Source of the DNA: Xestospongia muta
Lineage: Eukaryota; Porifera; Demospongiae; Haplosclerida; Petrosiidae
Assembly: GCA_963693285.1 (NCBI GenBank)
Contig: OY848921.1
Coordinates: 6,337,229 to 6,401,228, forward strand
Length of the DNA stretch: 64,000 nucleotides
Direction: 5' to 3'
Both the position numbers and the translations under genes were made by a program. Under the pieces are notes generated by a model. That model had not been told where the DNA came from and did not search any database. It saw only the letters and a list, made by a program, of their open reading frames with translations. Positions 49,343 through 63,000 of the stretch are shown in pieces; position 1 is the stretch's first letter; each line of letters begins with the position of its first letter.

Positions 49343-49591
49343 CAGAGACGGATCTATGGGGGGCCAGGCCCATCCTAAATGTCTCCCACCTACATTACTT
49401 TATTATATAAACCATGTGTACCGCCAAAACTACCCACATCCGTTTCTATAAGTGTTTGAGGTACAGCTGTAATAACAGAGCATAAGATGTCAAAGCAGCT
49501 TACCAAGCCTTAATTAGTTAAGATTAACCGCACCTCTATGAATAGTTAGCCTCAGGGCCCACCCAAGAACTTTTTCCTAGATCCGCCCCTG
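49343..49591. mobile_element. hAT-type miniature element, 249 bp
   Basis: Terminal inverted repeats CAGAGACGGATCTA (left) and CAGGGGCGGATCTA (right, complement). Flanks TCCATAAC (49335-49342) and ACCATAAC (49592-49599) are a 7/8 match, as in hAT target duplications. Block A has the uninterrupted site. No coding capacity. Confidence 0.85.
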
Positions 49592-49789
49592 ACCATAACT
49601 CATATCAGGTCAAGTCAGATCATGTCCAGTCAGAACTGCCTCACATAACAATATAATAAAACAAAGAAGTGGAGATTAAATTTACACATAACACAAAATA
49701 TTGAATAGCTTTATAACATTATTGACCAGGTCATGCTGTCTTTATTCAATGTGATTATAAACTTAAAGTATATATATATATATGTATGT

Positions 49790-50107
49790 ATTAGAAGTTT
49801 TTTTTAATGATAGTCCTTGTTCCTATGTGTCTTTCTTCCTTTTTATATTGCAGTAATGACAAACCTATACTCTTGTTGACACAATTATTTATAGCAATAC
49901 TAATGTCATCTCATTTACATATTAACTTAGTTGTGTAGTTGTTTATATTAATTAAAGTTATTAGGTTTTAATTACGATCCTTGTTACTATGTGTCTTTTT
50001 TCCTTTTTAATGTTCCTATGATGACAAACCTATACTCTCAATGTCACAACTATTTATAGATGGTAAGTATGTACAATGTCAATTCATGTGATCGTATTTA
50101 CATTTTA
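49790..50107 (+). repeat. Two satellite monomers at the end of block B
   Basis: One degraded monomer (junction TATAG / CAATACTAATG, donor lost) and one good monomer (slot ATG, then GTAAGT), equivalent to 19,921-20,082 in block A. Confidence 0.9.
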
Positions 50108-50741
50108 CTATATAACAGTTTTTTCGAGGACAGTATATTTTGCAAATGAAGCTATAATTTTCATTCATGAATGAAAATTTTCACAAATTTGTTACACGTT
50201 CTATTGTCACGCCTCCTAAATTTTAATTATAGGTAGACCACGTGAACTATACACGTGAACGGTCATGTTGGATGTACCAGTGAGTAATACTATGGAGAGA
50301 TTTCTAATAAACTTATGCATTCGTGGCCATCACTCTTTTTAAAAAAACCTAGTGAGTTTGTAACTCCGATCTCGGACACTTGCTTCGCTACTTTAGCTCT
50401 TTCATCATCAAAATACTTTAGTATTGGCCTTTTTAGATCCAAAGCTTTCATCATTAAGTAGATTCAGAACTTCTCTATTAGCCAAAGTTATACTAGAAGG
50501 CGGCATTTGTTCTGATAGAGATCCATTAGGATTAGGTAAAAAGCTAGATTTCTTGAAATACTTCAGTAACACCATATTTGTATTGATCCATGTGCCACAA
50601 GTAGGTTTAACCATAGATTACTATGATACGTAATATTAATAATCTATGGTTTAACCGTGTAAGAATTTTTTTTCATGTCAATTATTTTCATGAATTTTCC
50701 TAAATTCCGCGAAATTCACAAAATATACTGCTCTTATACAG
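50108..50741. mobile_element. TA-flanked inverted-repeat DNA transposon, copy B
   Basis: 634 bp, ends CTATATAACAG and, on the other strand, CTGTATAAGAG, flanked by TA (50106-50107 and 50742-50743). It is the uninterrupted form of 20,083-21,613 and shows the empty site of the Mutator-like insertion. A minus-strand frame (50408-50614) with KYFKKSSFLPNPNG is shared with copy A. Confidence 0.8.
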
Positions 50742-50759
50742 TATCTTAATCGTGTACTT

Positions 50760-53065
50760 GTTTACAAAAAAATGAGAATTTTACATGACAGTGGTTTAGT
50801 GTTTGAAGTTGTTGCTACTAACTAGCTTTCTTGTAGTCTCTGTTAGAGCTATAAATACTATTACTACTTAGTGGCAATATAGAGTCCAACCCTGGCCCTC
50901 CAAATGATACTGTAAAGCGTGTTTGCTCATCCTTACCCTCTTCCATTGCCAGCACTCCATCACTCTCACTAAATCATTCAACTGCTCCTCTTGCTATTAC
51001 CACTGCTGCTTCTACTATTATCACTGCTGTCCTTTCTATAACCACTTTCTCTTCCTCTGCTACATCTCTGCCTAAATCTTCACGGTCTCTTTTTTTAGCC
51101 AAAAGCCATCATCATTCTTCACAAAAACCTCCACTCCTTCCTCTTCCTGCACATTTTCCACATCACAAAACAAACTAAACGCATTCGCACCAAACCTGTG
51201 TCCATTCCCTCCCTTATTCATTATGGTTCTCCTGAAACTTCATCTTTTTCCAAAGCAGATGTCCTAATCAATACTTCTCCTCTTGTTTCAACAAGTCAAC
51301 TGCCCCTTTACCTCCTCTGGCTCATAATCCCTATCCCTCATTACAAGACAACTCTCCAGCTCTTCTCTGTAATGCAGATGAAATTTGCAATCTCATTTCT
51401 CATATGCCTATTGACACTACTTCTGGTCTGGATGGTGTCTGCTCTATCATGTTCCACAACACAGCTCCTAATATTTTTTACTTCCTCTTACCCTTGTTTT
51501 CAACTCCTCCCTCTCAACAGGTATTTTTCTTTTAGACTGGAATAACTCCAATATTGTACCTAAATCGATAACCTCCTCTTTATTTCCTTCAGACTACCGC
51601 CCAATCTTTCTACTTTCTCTCCCAAGTAAGATCTTGGAACGTCATGTCTTTAACTATCTGTACAAATTTTGTTCTACTCACAACATCTTTTCTAATTGTC
51701 AGTTTGGTTTCCAACCAAGTTTCTCACCTGAAACAGTTTTATTATCAATTGTCAATTCTTGGTTTTTTCAGTGGATCATAAAAATGCAGTCTATGCAGTT
51801 TCTTTTATCTCACTAAAGCATTTGACTCTGTCCCTCACAAGCCTCTACTTGACTCCTTATCTTCGCTTGACCTTCCTCCTCTTCTTTTGTCTTGGCTCCA
51901 TAGTTATCTGCAAGGCTGTGCTCAACAAGTAATCATAAATGGTTCTCTGTCTTCTAAATCTCAAGTCATCTCTGGTGTGCTTCAAGGTTCCATTCTTGGG
52001 CCTCTCTTATTCATTATCTATATAAATGACATTGCTAAACTGTCCTTCCTCTCTTCGGCCACACTCACTCCTTATACTGATGACATTCTTCTCTCGCAAG
52101 AAATTCCTTCACCAACGTTGATGTCCACTGTTCAATCCAACACCAATCTTATTTCGTTGTGGATTACCTCTCATCATCTCACCATCAACTCCAAAAAAAC
52201 CAAATATATGATCGTCTCTCATTAGTCTCCCTCTTTTCTAACCTCCCTCTCTCTTCTTTTCTTAAATGGTTCTCAACTTGAATGAGTCAATTCTTGTAAA
52301 TATCTTGGTATTATTATCACCTCCAATTTATCATGGTCTCTTCACATCCAATCTGTCTGCTCTAAAGCTCATCAAACCATTGGAACCATCTACCGTAACT
52401 TCTATAAGCATGCTTCTCCTCATGCTCTTCTCACTTTGTACGCTCTCTTGTCATTCCCTATTTCTCCTACTGCTCCTCTGTTTGGGACCCACCTGGTTCT
52501 TCTACTAATGCTGAAATTCTCGAGAAAACCCAACTCTTTGCTCTTAAAATGTGCTCTCGTAAATGAGACAGATAACTCATCTCTTCTCTCAACTTTAACC
52601 TTCCAACCTTCTCAACTTATCGCTCTATTTCCAAAGTATGTCTTCTTTATAAAATCACTAACAACCTCCTATATTTTCCTTCTGATATTTTCATACGCAA
52701 ACCTCTGCCAAGTTATGCTTCTCGTCACTTTGATCCTCTCACCTTTGCCATCCATTTTTCTTACTCATCTGCTTCATAAAACTCATTTGTCCCTTCTGTT
52801 CTCTTTCTGTGGAATTCACTTCCTCATCATATAAAATCTAGCTCGTCTGTATTACTTTTAAATCCAAAATAAATATGCTTCTTTACTAACCATCAACTCA
52901 CCATCACTTATCACACTAAAACCTATCATATACTATCAGTCACTTACTTTATCTCTGTGTTATTAATGATATTATGTCCTGTAATATAATACCTTCATTC
53001 TGTTTTATTACTTTTTTTTTTTTTGTGGCCTTCAAACTAGCAGTGGCTATTGGGCATTCATTTTA
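50760..53065 (+). mobile_element. Degenerate LINE (non-LTR retrotransposon)
   Basis: Reverse-transcriptase pieces appear in shifting frames: SKILERHVFNYLYKFC and NCQFGFQPSFSPETVLL (about 51,625-51,750), KAFDSVPHKPLLDSL (about 51,810-51,860), SWLHSYLQG ... GVLQGSILGPLLFIIYIND (51,890-52,035), and YTDD for the usual YADD (about 52,070). The 3' end is AT-rich with AATAAA near 53,053. It lies just after the block B transposon, and satellite resumes immediately afterwards, so it inserted into array sequence. The style is that of CR1/L2-like elements; the exact clade is not determined. Many stops and frameshifts make it dead. Confidence 0.85.
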
Positions 53066-53450
53066 TCAATAAAAAATTAAAATTATTAGGTTTTAATTAC
53101 AATCCTTGTTACTATGTGTCTTTTTTCTTTTTTATGTTCCTATGATGACAAACCTATACTCTCATTGTCACAACTATTTATAGGCAGTAAGTATCACAAT
53201 GCCAATTCATGTGATCTAATTTGTATTTTATCTTAATTGTGTAGTATTTTATATTAATTAAAGTTATTAGGTTTTAATTACAATCCTTGTTACTATGTGT
53301 CTTTCTTTTGTTTTTTATATTCCTATGATGACAAACCTATACTATCATTCTCCAACTGTTTATAGTGGGTAAGTATGTACAATGTAAATTCATGTGATCT
53401 CATTTGCATTTTATCTTAATCGTTTAGTTGTTTATATTAATTAAAGTTAT
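53066..53450 (+). repeat. Satellite array 4, first part
   Basis: Two monomers (slots GCA and TGG) between the LINE and the next transposon. Confidence 0.95.
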
Positions 53451-54070
53451 TATATTCTGTCCGAGTTGAGTTGAGCCACTCAGACATGTAAATAACTTTG
53501 CCGTTTTATGTGCTATCTCCATGGAACTTGCACCAATCAATTCAGCTTGCAAATGCGCTATTTATCTATAAATTTGGCTCTCTAGTGCTACGAAAAAGTA
53601 GCAAACTATAAACTTATCAATAGCATACCTTCATCATACTTAAAATTCCACACCTTCGAATAACACTTCACCTTGAGAATTCAGATGTGTGTCATGTGAC
53701 AATTCCTAATTACAGTTCTAATTATATGAACAGATGTTCTATTATAATAATTATTTCTATTAAAATAATAATCAGATATTGTGTTTTGCGATTTAAGGAA
53801 GCTATAAAGCCATTGTGGTTCTGAAAAGAACCTTTTAACAAACAGTATCAAGTTTTTTACTGTAGTCTCTTGATGCTGGCATATGAAACTCCTGCACACG
53901 TGGAAAATGTGGTCGGTTTGCATGACATTAACGTGAAAAAGTAAAGAATAATATTAAAATGTACTTCAGTACTAAGTGGATGAACTAAGTGAGAAAATAT
54001 CTCACGTTAGATTCCACACATAACACACCATTCTTTAATAAAAGGCTCAACTAAACTTGGACAGAGTATA
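53451..54070. mobile_element. DNA transposon inside the satellite, ~620 bp
   Basis: The array breaks after AAAGTTAT and resumes at GGTTTTAA. The ends are imperfect inverted repeats of about 24 bp: left TATATTCTGTCCGAG..., right complement TATACTCTGTCCAAG..., both followed by AGTTGAGCC or a close variant. The target site is probably TA. A minus-strand frame at 53681-53923 shows no recognisable domain, and I do not call it a gene. Confidence 0.75.
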
Positions 54071-57000
54071 GGTTTTAAATATAATCCTTGTTACTATGTG
54101 TCTTTTTTTCTTTTTATTTTCCTATGATAACAAACCTATACTCTCATTGTCCAACTATTTATAGTGGGTAAGTATGTACAATATCAATTCATGTGATCTC
54201 ATTTGTATTTTTTCTTAATTGTGTAGTTGTTTATATTAATTAAAGTTATTAGGTTTTAATTACAATCCTTGTTACTATGCGTCTTTCTTTGTTTTTATGT
54301 TCCTATGATGACAAACCTATAATTTCATTGTCACTTCTATTTGTAGGATGTAAGTATGTACATTGTCAATTCATGTGATTTCATTTGCATTTTATCTTAC
54401 TTGTGTAGTCGTTTCTATTAATTAAAGTTATTAGGTTTTAATTACAGTCCTTGTTACTATGTGTCTTTCTTTGTTTTTTATGTTTCTATGATGACAAACC
54501 TATACTCTCATTATCACAACTATTTATAGTATGTAAGTGTTTACAATGTCAATTCATCTGATTTCATTTGCATTTTATCTTAATTATGTAGTTGTTTATA
54601 TTTATTAAAGTTATTAGGTTTTAATTATAATCCCTGTTACTATGTGTTTTTCTTTATTTTTTATGTTCCTATGATGACAAACCTATACTTTCATTGTCAC
54701 AACTATTTATAGACGGTAAGTATTTACATTGTCAATTCATGAGATTTCATTTGCATTTTATCTTAATTGTGTAGTTGTTTATATTAATTAAAATTATTAG
54801 ATTATAATTACAATCTTTGTTTTGATGTGTCTTTCTTTCTTTTTTACGTTCCTATGATGACAAACCTATGCTTCATTGTCACAACTATTTATAGGAGGTA
54901 AGTATGTACAATGTCAATTCATGTGATTTTTGAGCATTTTATCTTAATTATGTAGTTGTTTATATATATTAATTAAAGTTATTAGGTCTTAATTACAATC
55001 CTTGTTACTATGTATCTTTCTTTGTTTTTTATGTTCCTATGATGACAAACCTATACTCTCGTTGTCACAACTATTTATAGGGGGTAAGTTTGTACAATGT
55101 CAATTCATTTGATTTTATTTGTATTTTATCTTAATTTTTTTGTTGTTTATATTATTTAAACTTTTCAGATTTTAATAACAATCCTTGTTACTATGTGTCT
55201 TTCTTTCTTTTTTATATTCCTATGATGACAAACCAATACTCTCATTGTTACAACTAATTATAGCTGGTAAGTATGTACAATGTCAATTCATGTGTTCTTA
55301 TTAGCATTTTCTCTTAGTTGTGTAGTTGTTAATATTAATTAAAGCTATTAGGTTTTAATTACAATCCTTGTTCCAATATCTCTTTCTTTGACTTTATGTT
55401 CCTATGATGACAAAACTATACTCTCATTGTCACAACTATTTATAGAGTGTAAGTATGTACAATGTGAACTCATGTCATCTCAATTGCATTTTGTCTTAGT
55501 TGTGTAGTTGTTGCTATTAATTAAAGCTATTAGGTTTTAATTACAATCCTTGTTACAATGTGTCTTTCTTTATTTTTTATGTACCTATCATGACAAACAT
55601 ATACTCTCATTGTCACAACTATTTATAGGTGGTAAGTATGTACAATGTCAATTAATGTGATCTAATTTGCTTCTTATCTAAATTATGTACTTGTTGCTAT
55701 TAACTAAAGCTATTAGGTTTTAATTACAATCCTTGTTACAATATCTCTTTCTTTTTTTTATGTTCCTATGATGACAAAACTATACTCTCATTGTCACAAC
55801 TATGTATAGACGGTAAGGATGTACAATGTAAACTCATGTGATCTCATTGCATTTTGTCTTAATTGTGTAGTTGTTTATATTAATTAAAATTATTAGGTTT
55901 TAATTACAATCCTTGTTATAATGTGTCTTTCTTTGTTTTTATGTTCCTATGATGACAAACCTTTACTCTCATTGTCACAACTATTTATAGGATGTAAGTA
56001 TGTACAATGTCAATTGATGTGATTTCATTTACATTTTATCTTAATTGTGTGGTTGTTTACATTAATTAAAGTTATTAGGTTTTAATTACAATCCTTGTTA
56101 CAATGTGTCTTTCTTTGTTTTTATGTTGCTATGATTACAAACCTGTACTCTCATTGTCACAACTATTTATAGCCAGTAAGTATGTACAATGTCAATTCAT
56201 GTGATTTCATTAACATTTTGTCTTAGTTGTGTAGTTGTTAATATTAAGTAAAGCTAATAGCTTTTAATTACAATACTTGTTACTGAGTGTCTTTCTTTGT
56301 TTTTTATGTTTCTATGATGACAAACCTATACTCTCATTGTCACAACTATTTATAGGAGGTAAGTATGTACAATGTCAACTTATGTGGTCTCATTTGTATT
56401 TTATCTTAATTGTGTAGTTGTTTATATTAAATAAACTTATTAGGTTTTAATACAATCCTTGTTACTGAGTGTCTTTCTTTGTTTTTTATGTTCCTATGAT
56501 TACAAACCTATACTCTAATTGTCACAACTATTTATAGAGTGTAAGTATGTACAATGGCAATTCATGTGATCTTGTTTGCTTTTTATCTTAAATGTGTAGT
56601 TTTTTATATTAATTAAAGTTATTAGGTTTTAATTACAATCCTTGTTACTATGTCTTTCTTTGTTTTTTATGTTCCTATGATGACAAACCTATAATCTCAT
56701 TGTCACAACTATTTATAGCCAGTAAGTGTGTACTATGTCAATTCATATGATCTCATTTGTATTTTATCTTAATTATGTAGTTGTTTATATTAATTAAACT
56801 TATTAGGTTTTAATTACAACCCTTGTTATTATGTCTCTTTCTTTTTTAATGTTCCTTTGATGATAAAACTATAATTTCATTTTACCTGCTATTTATAGTA
56901 TGTAAGTATATACAATGTCAATTCATGTGATCTCATTTGCATTTTGTCTTAGTTGTGTAGTTGTTTATATTAATCAAAGTTATTAGATTTTAATTACAAT

Positions 57001-60000
57001 CCTTGTTGCTATGTGTCTTTCTTTGTTTTTTATGTTCCTATGATGACAAAATTATACTCTCATTACCGCAATTATTTATAGTATGTAAGTATATACAATG
57101 TCAATTCATGTGATATTATTATCATTTTATCTTAATTTTGTAGTTGTTTATATTAATAAAAGTTATTAGTTTTTAATTACAATCTTTGTTACTATGTGTT
57201 ATTCTTTGTTTTTATGTTCCTATGATGACAAACCTATACTCTCATTGTCACATGTATTTATAGGAGGTAAGTATGTATATTGTCAATCATGTAATCTAAT
57301 TTGCATTTAATCTTAATTGTGTAGTTGTTTATATAAATTGAAGTTATAAGGTTTTAATTACAATCATTGTTACTATGTGTCTTTTTTATTTATGTTCCTA
57401 ATGTGACAAACCTATACTCTCATTGTCACAACTATTTATAGCCAGTAAGTTTTGTACAATGTCAATTCATGTGATTTCGTTAGTATTTTATCTTAATTAT
57501 ATAGTTGTTTATATTAATTAAAGTTATTAGGTTTTAATTACAATGCTTGTTACTATGTGTCTTTCTTTGTTTTTTATGTTCCTAATGTGACAAACCTATA
57601 CTCTCATTGTCACAACTATTTATAGGAGGTAACTTTGTACTATGTCAATTCATGTGATCTCATTTGTATTTTATCTTAATTCTATAGATTTATATTAATT
57701 AAAGTTTTTAGGATTTAATTACAATCCTTATTACTTTGTGTTTTTTTTTGTTTTTTTATGTTCCTTTTATGACAAACCTATACTCTCATTGTCTGACTAT
57801 TTATAGGAGGTAAGTATGTACAATGTCAATTTATGTGATCTCATTTGTATTTTATCTTAATTGTATTGTTATTTTTATTAATTAAAGTTATTAGGTTTTA
57901 ATTACAATCTTTGTTACTATGTGTCGTTCTTTGTTTTTTATGTTCCTATGATGACAAACCTATACTCTCATTGTCACAACTATTTATAGGAGGTAAGTTT
58001 GTACAATGTTAATTCATGTGATCTCGTTTGTATTTTATCTTAATTGTGTAGTGTTTATATTAATTAAAGTTATAAGGTTTTAATTACAATCCTTGTTACT
58101 ATGTGTCTTTATTTTGTTTTTTATGTTCCTATGATGACAAACCTATACTCTCATTGTCACAATTATTTATAGCTGGTAAGTATGTACAATGTTAATACAT
58201 GTGATTTCATTTGCATTTTATTTTAATTGTGTAGTTGTTTATATTAATTAAAGTTATTAGGTTTTAATTACAATCCTTGTTATTTTGTGTCTTTCTTTTT
58301 TTTACGTTCCTTTGATGACTAACCTATACTTTCATTGTCTCAACTATTTATAGAGGGTAAGTATGTACAATGTCAATTCATAAGATTTCATTTGCATTTT
58401 ATCATAATTGTACAGTTGTTTATATTAATTAAAGTTATTAGGTTTTAATAACAATCCTTGTTAATATGTGTCTTTCTTTGTTGTTTTATGTTCCTATGAT
58501 GACAAACCTATACTCCCATTGTCACAACTCTTTATAGGAGGTAAGTTTGTACAATGTCAATTCATGTGATTTCATTTGCATTTTATCTTGATTGTGTAGT
58601 TGTTTATATTAATTAAAATCATTAGGTTTTAATTATAATCCCTGTTACTATGTGTCTTTCTTTGTTTTTTATGTTCCTATGATGACAAACATATACTCTC
58701 ATTGTCACAACTATTTATAGAGGGTAAGTATGTACAATGTCAATTCATGTAATTTCATTTGCATTTTATCTTAATTGTGTAATTGTTTATAATAATTAAA
58801 GTTATTAGGTTTTAATAACAATCCTTGTTTCTATGTCTTTCTTTATTTTTTATGTTTCTTTGATGACAAACCTATACTCTCATTGTCCAACTATTAATAG
58901 GAGGTTGGTTTGTATTATGTCAATTCATGTAATCTTATTTGCATTTTATCTTAATTATGTAGTGTTTATATTAATTAAACTTATTAGGTTTTAATTACAG
59001 TCCTTGTTACTATGTGTCTTTCTTTATTTTTTATGTTCCTTTGATGACAAACCTATACTCTCATTGTAAAACTATTTATAGAGGGTAAGTATATAAAATG
59101 TCAATTCATGTGATCTCGTTTGTAATTTATCTTAATTGTGTAGTTGTTTATATTAATTAAAGTTATTAGGTTTAATTATAATCCTTGTTACTATGTGTCT
59201 TTCTTTATTTTTTGTGTTTCTTTGATGACAAACCTATTCTCTCATTGTTACATCTTTTATAGGAGGTAAATTTGTACAACGTCAATTCATGTGATCTTAT
59301 TTGCATTTTATCTTAATTGTGTAGTCGTTTATATTAATTAAAGTTATTTTGTTGTAATTACAATCCTTGTTACTAAGTCTCTTTTTTTTTTTATTATGTT
59401 CCTATAATGACAAACCTATAATCTCATTGTCACAACTATTTATAGGAGGTAAGTATCTACAATGTCAAATCATGTGATTTCATTTGCATTTTATCTTAAT
59501 TGTGTAGTTGTTTATATTAATTAAGGTTATTAGGCTTTAATAACAATCCTTGTTACTATGTGTTTTTCTTTGTTTTTTATTTTCCTATGATAACAAACCT
59601 ATACTCTCATTGTCACAACTATTTATAGCAGGTAAATATGTACAATGTCAATTTATGTGATTTCATTTGCATTTTATCTTAATTGTGTAGTTGTTTATAT
59701 TAATTAAAGTTATTAGGCTTTAATAGCAATCCTCGTTACTATGTGCTTTTCTTTGTTTTTTATGTTCCTATGATGACATACCTATGCTCTCATTGTCACA
59801 ACTATTTATAGGAGGTAAGTTTGTACAATGTTAATTCATGTGATCTCATTTGTATTTTATCTTAATTGTGTAGTGTTTATATTAATTAAAGTTATAAGGT
59901 TTTAATTACAATCCTTGTTACTATGTGTCTTTATTTTGTTTTTTATGTTCCTATGATGACAAACCTATACTCTCATTGTCACAACTATTTATAGAGGGTA

Positions 60001-63000
60001 AGTATGTACAATGTCAATACATGTGATTTCATTTGCATTTTATTTTAATTGTGTAGATATTTATATTAATTAAAGTTATTAGGTTTTAATTACAATCCTT
60101 GTTACTATGTGTCTTTCTTTATTTTTTATGTTCCTTTGATGACAAACCTATACTCTCATTGTCAAACTATTTATAGAGGGTAAGTATATAAAATGTCAAT
60201 TCATGTGATCTGGTTTGTATTTTATCCTAATTGTGTAGTTGTTTAAATTAATTAAAGTTATTAGGTTTAATTATAATCCTTGTTACTATGTGTCTTTCTT
60301 TATTTTTTGTGTTCCTTTGATGACAAACCTATTCTCTCATTGTTACATCGTTTTATAGGAGGTAAGCTTGTACAATGTCAATTCATGTGATTTCATTTGC
60401 ATTTTATCTTAATTGTGTAGTTGTTTATATTAATTAAAATCATTAGGTTTTAATTATAATCCTTGTTACTATGTGTCTTTCTTTGTTTTTTATGTTCCTA
60501 TGATGACAAACATATACTCTCATTGTCACAACTATTTATAGAGGGTAAGTATGTACAATGTCAATTCATGTAATTTCATTTCCTTTTATCTTAATTGTGT
60601 AGTTGTTTATAATAATTAAAGTTATGAGGTTTTAATAACAATCCTTGTTACTATATCTTTCTTTATTTTTTATGTTTCTTTGATGACAAACCTATACTCT
60701 CATTGTCCAACTATTAATAGGAGGTTGGTTTGTATTATGTCAATTCATGTAATCTTATTTGCATTTTATCTTAATTATGTAGTGTTTATATTAATTAAAC
60801 TTATTAGGTTTTAATTACAGTCCTTGTTACTATGTGTCTTTCTTTATTTTTTATGTTCCTTTGATGACAAACCTATACTCTCATTGTCCAACTATTTATA
60901 GAGGGTAAGTATACAAAATGTCAACTCATGTGATCTCGTTTGTATTTTATCTTAATTGTGTAGTTGTTTATACTAATTAAAGTTATTAGGTTTAATTATA
61001 ATCCTTGTTACTATGTGTCTTTCTTTATTTTTTATGTTCCTTTGATGACAAACCTATTCTCTCATTGTTACATCGTTTTATAGGAGGTAAGTATGTACAA
61101 TGTCAATTCATGTGATCTTATTTGCATTTTATCTTAATTGTGTAGTCGTTTATATTAATTAAAGTTATTTTGTTGTAATTACAATCCTTGTTACTAAGTT
61201 TCTTTTTTTGTATATTATGTTCCTATAATGACAAACCTATAATCTCATTGTCACAACTATTTATAGGAGGTAAGTATGTACAATGTCAAATCATGTGATT
61301 TCATTTGCATTTTATCTTAATTGTGTGGTTGTTTATATTAATTAAAGTTATTAGGCTTTAATAACAATCCTTGTTACTATGTGTTTTTCTTTGTTTTTTA
61401 TGTTCCTATGATAACAAACCTATACTCTCATTGTCACAACTATTTATAGTGGGTAAGTATGTACAATGTCAATTGATGTGATCTTGTTTGCTTTTGATCT
61501 TAATTGTGTAGTTGTTTATATTAATTAAAGTTATTAGGTTTTAATTATAATTCTTGTTACTATGTGTCTTTCTTTATTTTTTATGTTCCTATGATGACAA
61601 ACCTATACTTTCATTGGCACAACTATTTATAGGAGGTAAGTTTGTACAATGTCGATTCATGTGATCTCATTTGTATTTTATCTTAATTGTGTAATGCTTA
61701 TATTAATTAAAGTTATAAGGTTTTAATTATAATTCTTGTTACTATCTCTCTTTCTTTATTTTTTATGTTCCTATGATGACAAACCTATACTTTTATTGTC
61801 ACAACTATTTATAGAGGGTAAGAACACTCAATGTCAATTCATGTGATTTCGTTTGTATTTTATCGTTATTGTTTAGTTGTTTATATTAATTAAAGTTATT
61901 AGGTTTTAATGACAATCCTTGTTACTATGTGTCTTTCTTTTTTTTATGTTCCTATGATGACAAACCTATACTCTTATTGTCACAACTATTTATAGTTGGT
62001 AAGTATGTATATTGTCAATTCATGTGATCTCATTTGTATTTTATCTTAATTGTGTAATGGTTATATTAATTAAAGTTATAAGGTTTTAATTATAATTCTT
62101 GTTACTATGTTTCTTTCTTTATTTTTTATGTTCCTATGATGACAAACCTATACTCTCGTTGTCACAACTATTTATAGAGAGTAAGTATGTACAATGTCAA
62201 ATCACGTGTTTTCGTTTGTATTTTAACATAATTGTTTAGTTGTTTATATTAATTATAGTTATTAGGTTTTAATGACAATCCTTGTTACTATGTGTCTTTC
62301 TTTATTTTTTTTATTTTCCTGTGATGACAAACCTATACTCTCATTGTCACAACTATTTATAGCCGGTAAGTATGTACAATGTCGATTCATGTGATTTTAT
62401 TTGTATTTTATCTTAATTGTGTGGTTTTTTATGTTAATTAAAGTTATAATTTTTAATTACAATCCTTGTTACTATATGTTGTTTTTGTTCCTATGATGAA
62501 AAACTTATACTCTCATTGTCACAACTATTTATAGCAGGTAAGTATGTACAATGTCAATTCATGTGATTTCATTTGCATTTAATCTTAATTGTGTAATTGT
62601 TTATATTAATTAAAGTATTAGATTTTAATTACAATTCTTGTTACTATGTTCTTTCTTTATTTTTTATGTTCCTGTGATGACGAACCTATACTCTCATTTC
62701 CACAACTATTTATAGAGGGTAAGTATGTACAATGTCAATTCATGTGATTTCGTTAGTATTTTATCGTAATTGTGTAGTTGTTTATATTAATTAAAGTTAT
62801 TAGATTTTAATTACAATCCTTGTTACTTTGTGTTTTTTATTGTTTTTTATGTTCCTATGATGACAATCCTATACTCTCATTGTCACAACTATTTATAGGA
62901 GGTTAGTTTGTACAATGTCAATTCATGTTACTTCATGTGATTTTATCTTAATTATGTAGTTGTTTATATTAATTAAAACTATTAAGTTTTAATTAAATCC

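Larger units (their letters stand above)
34020..50741 (+). repeat. Block B of a tandem gene-block duplication
   Basis: Collinear with about 1,830-21,613. The offset is 32,097 bp through the Roc-COR and start of the Reeler genes, about 30,041 bp at the kinase-like gene start, 29,571 bp at SPT4 exon 1 and about 29,170 bp in the terminal transposon. Differences come from repeat contraction, exon deletions and copy-specific insertions. Confidence 0.9.

Noticed and set aside
53681..53923. 80-codon minus-strand frame inside the 620-bp transposon as a transposase
   Set aside because: No recognisable motif, and the frame is short for AT-rich DNA.
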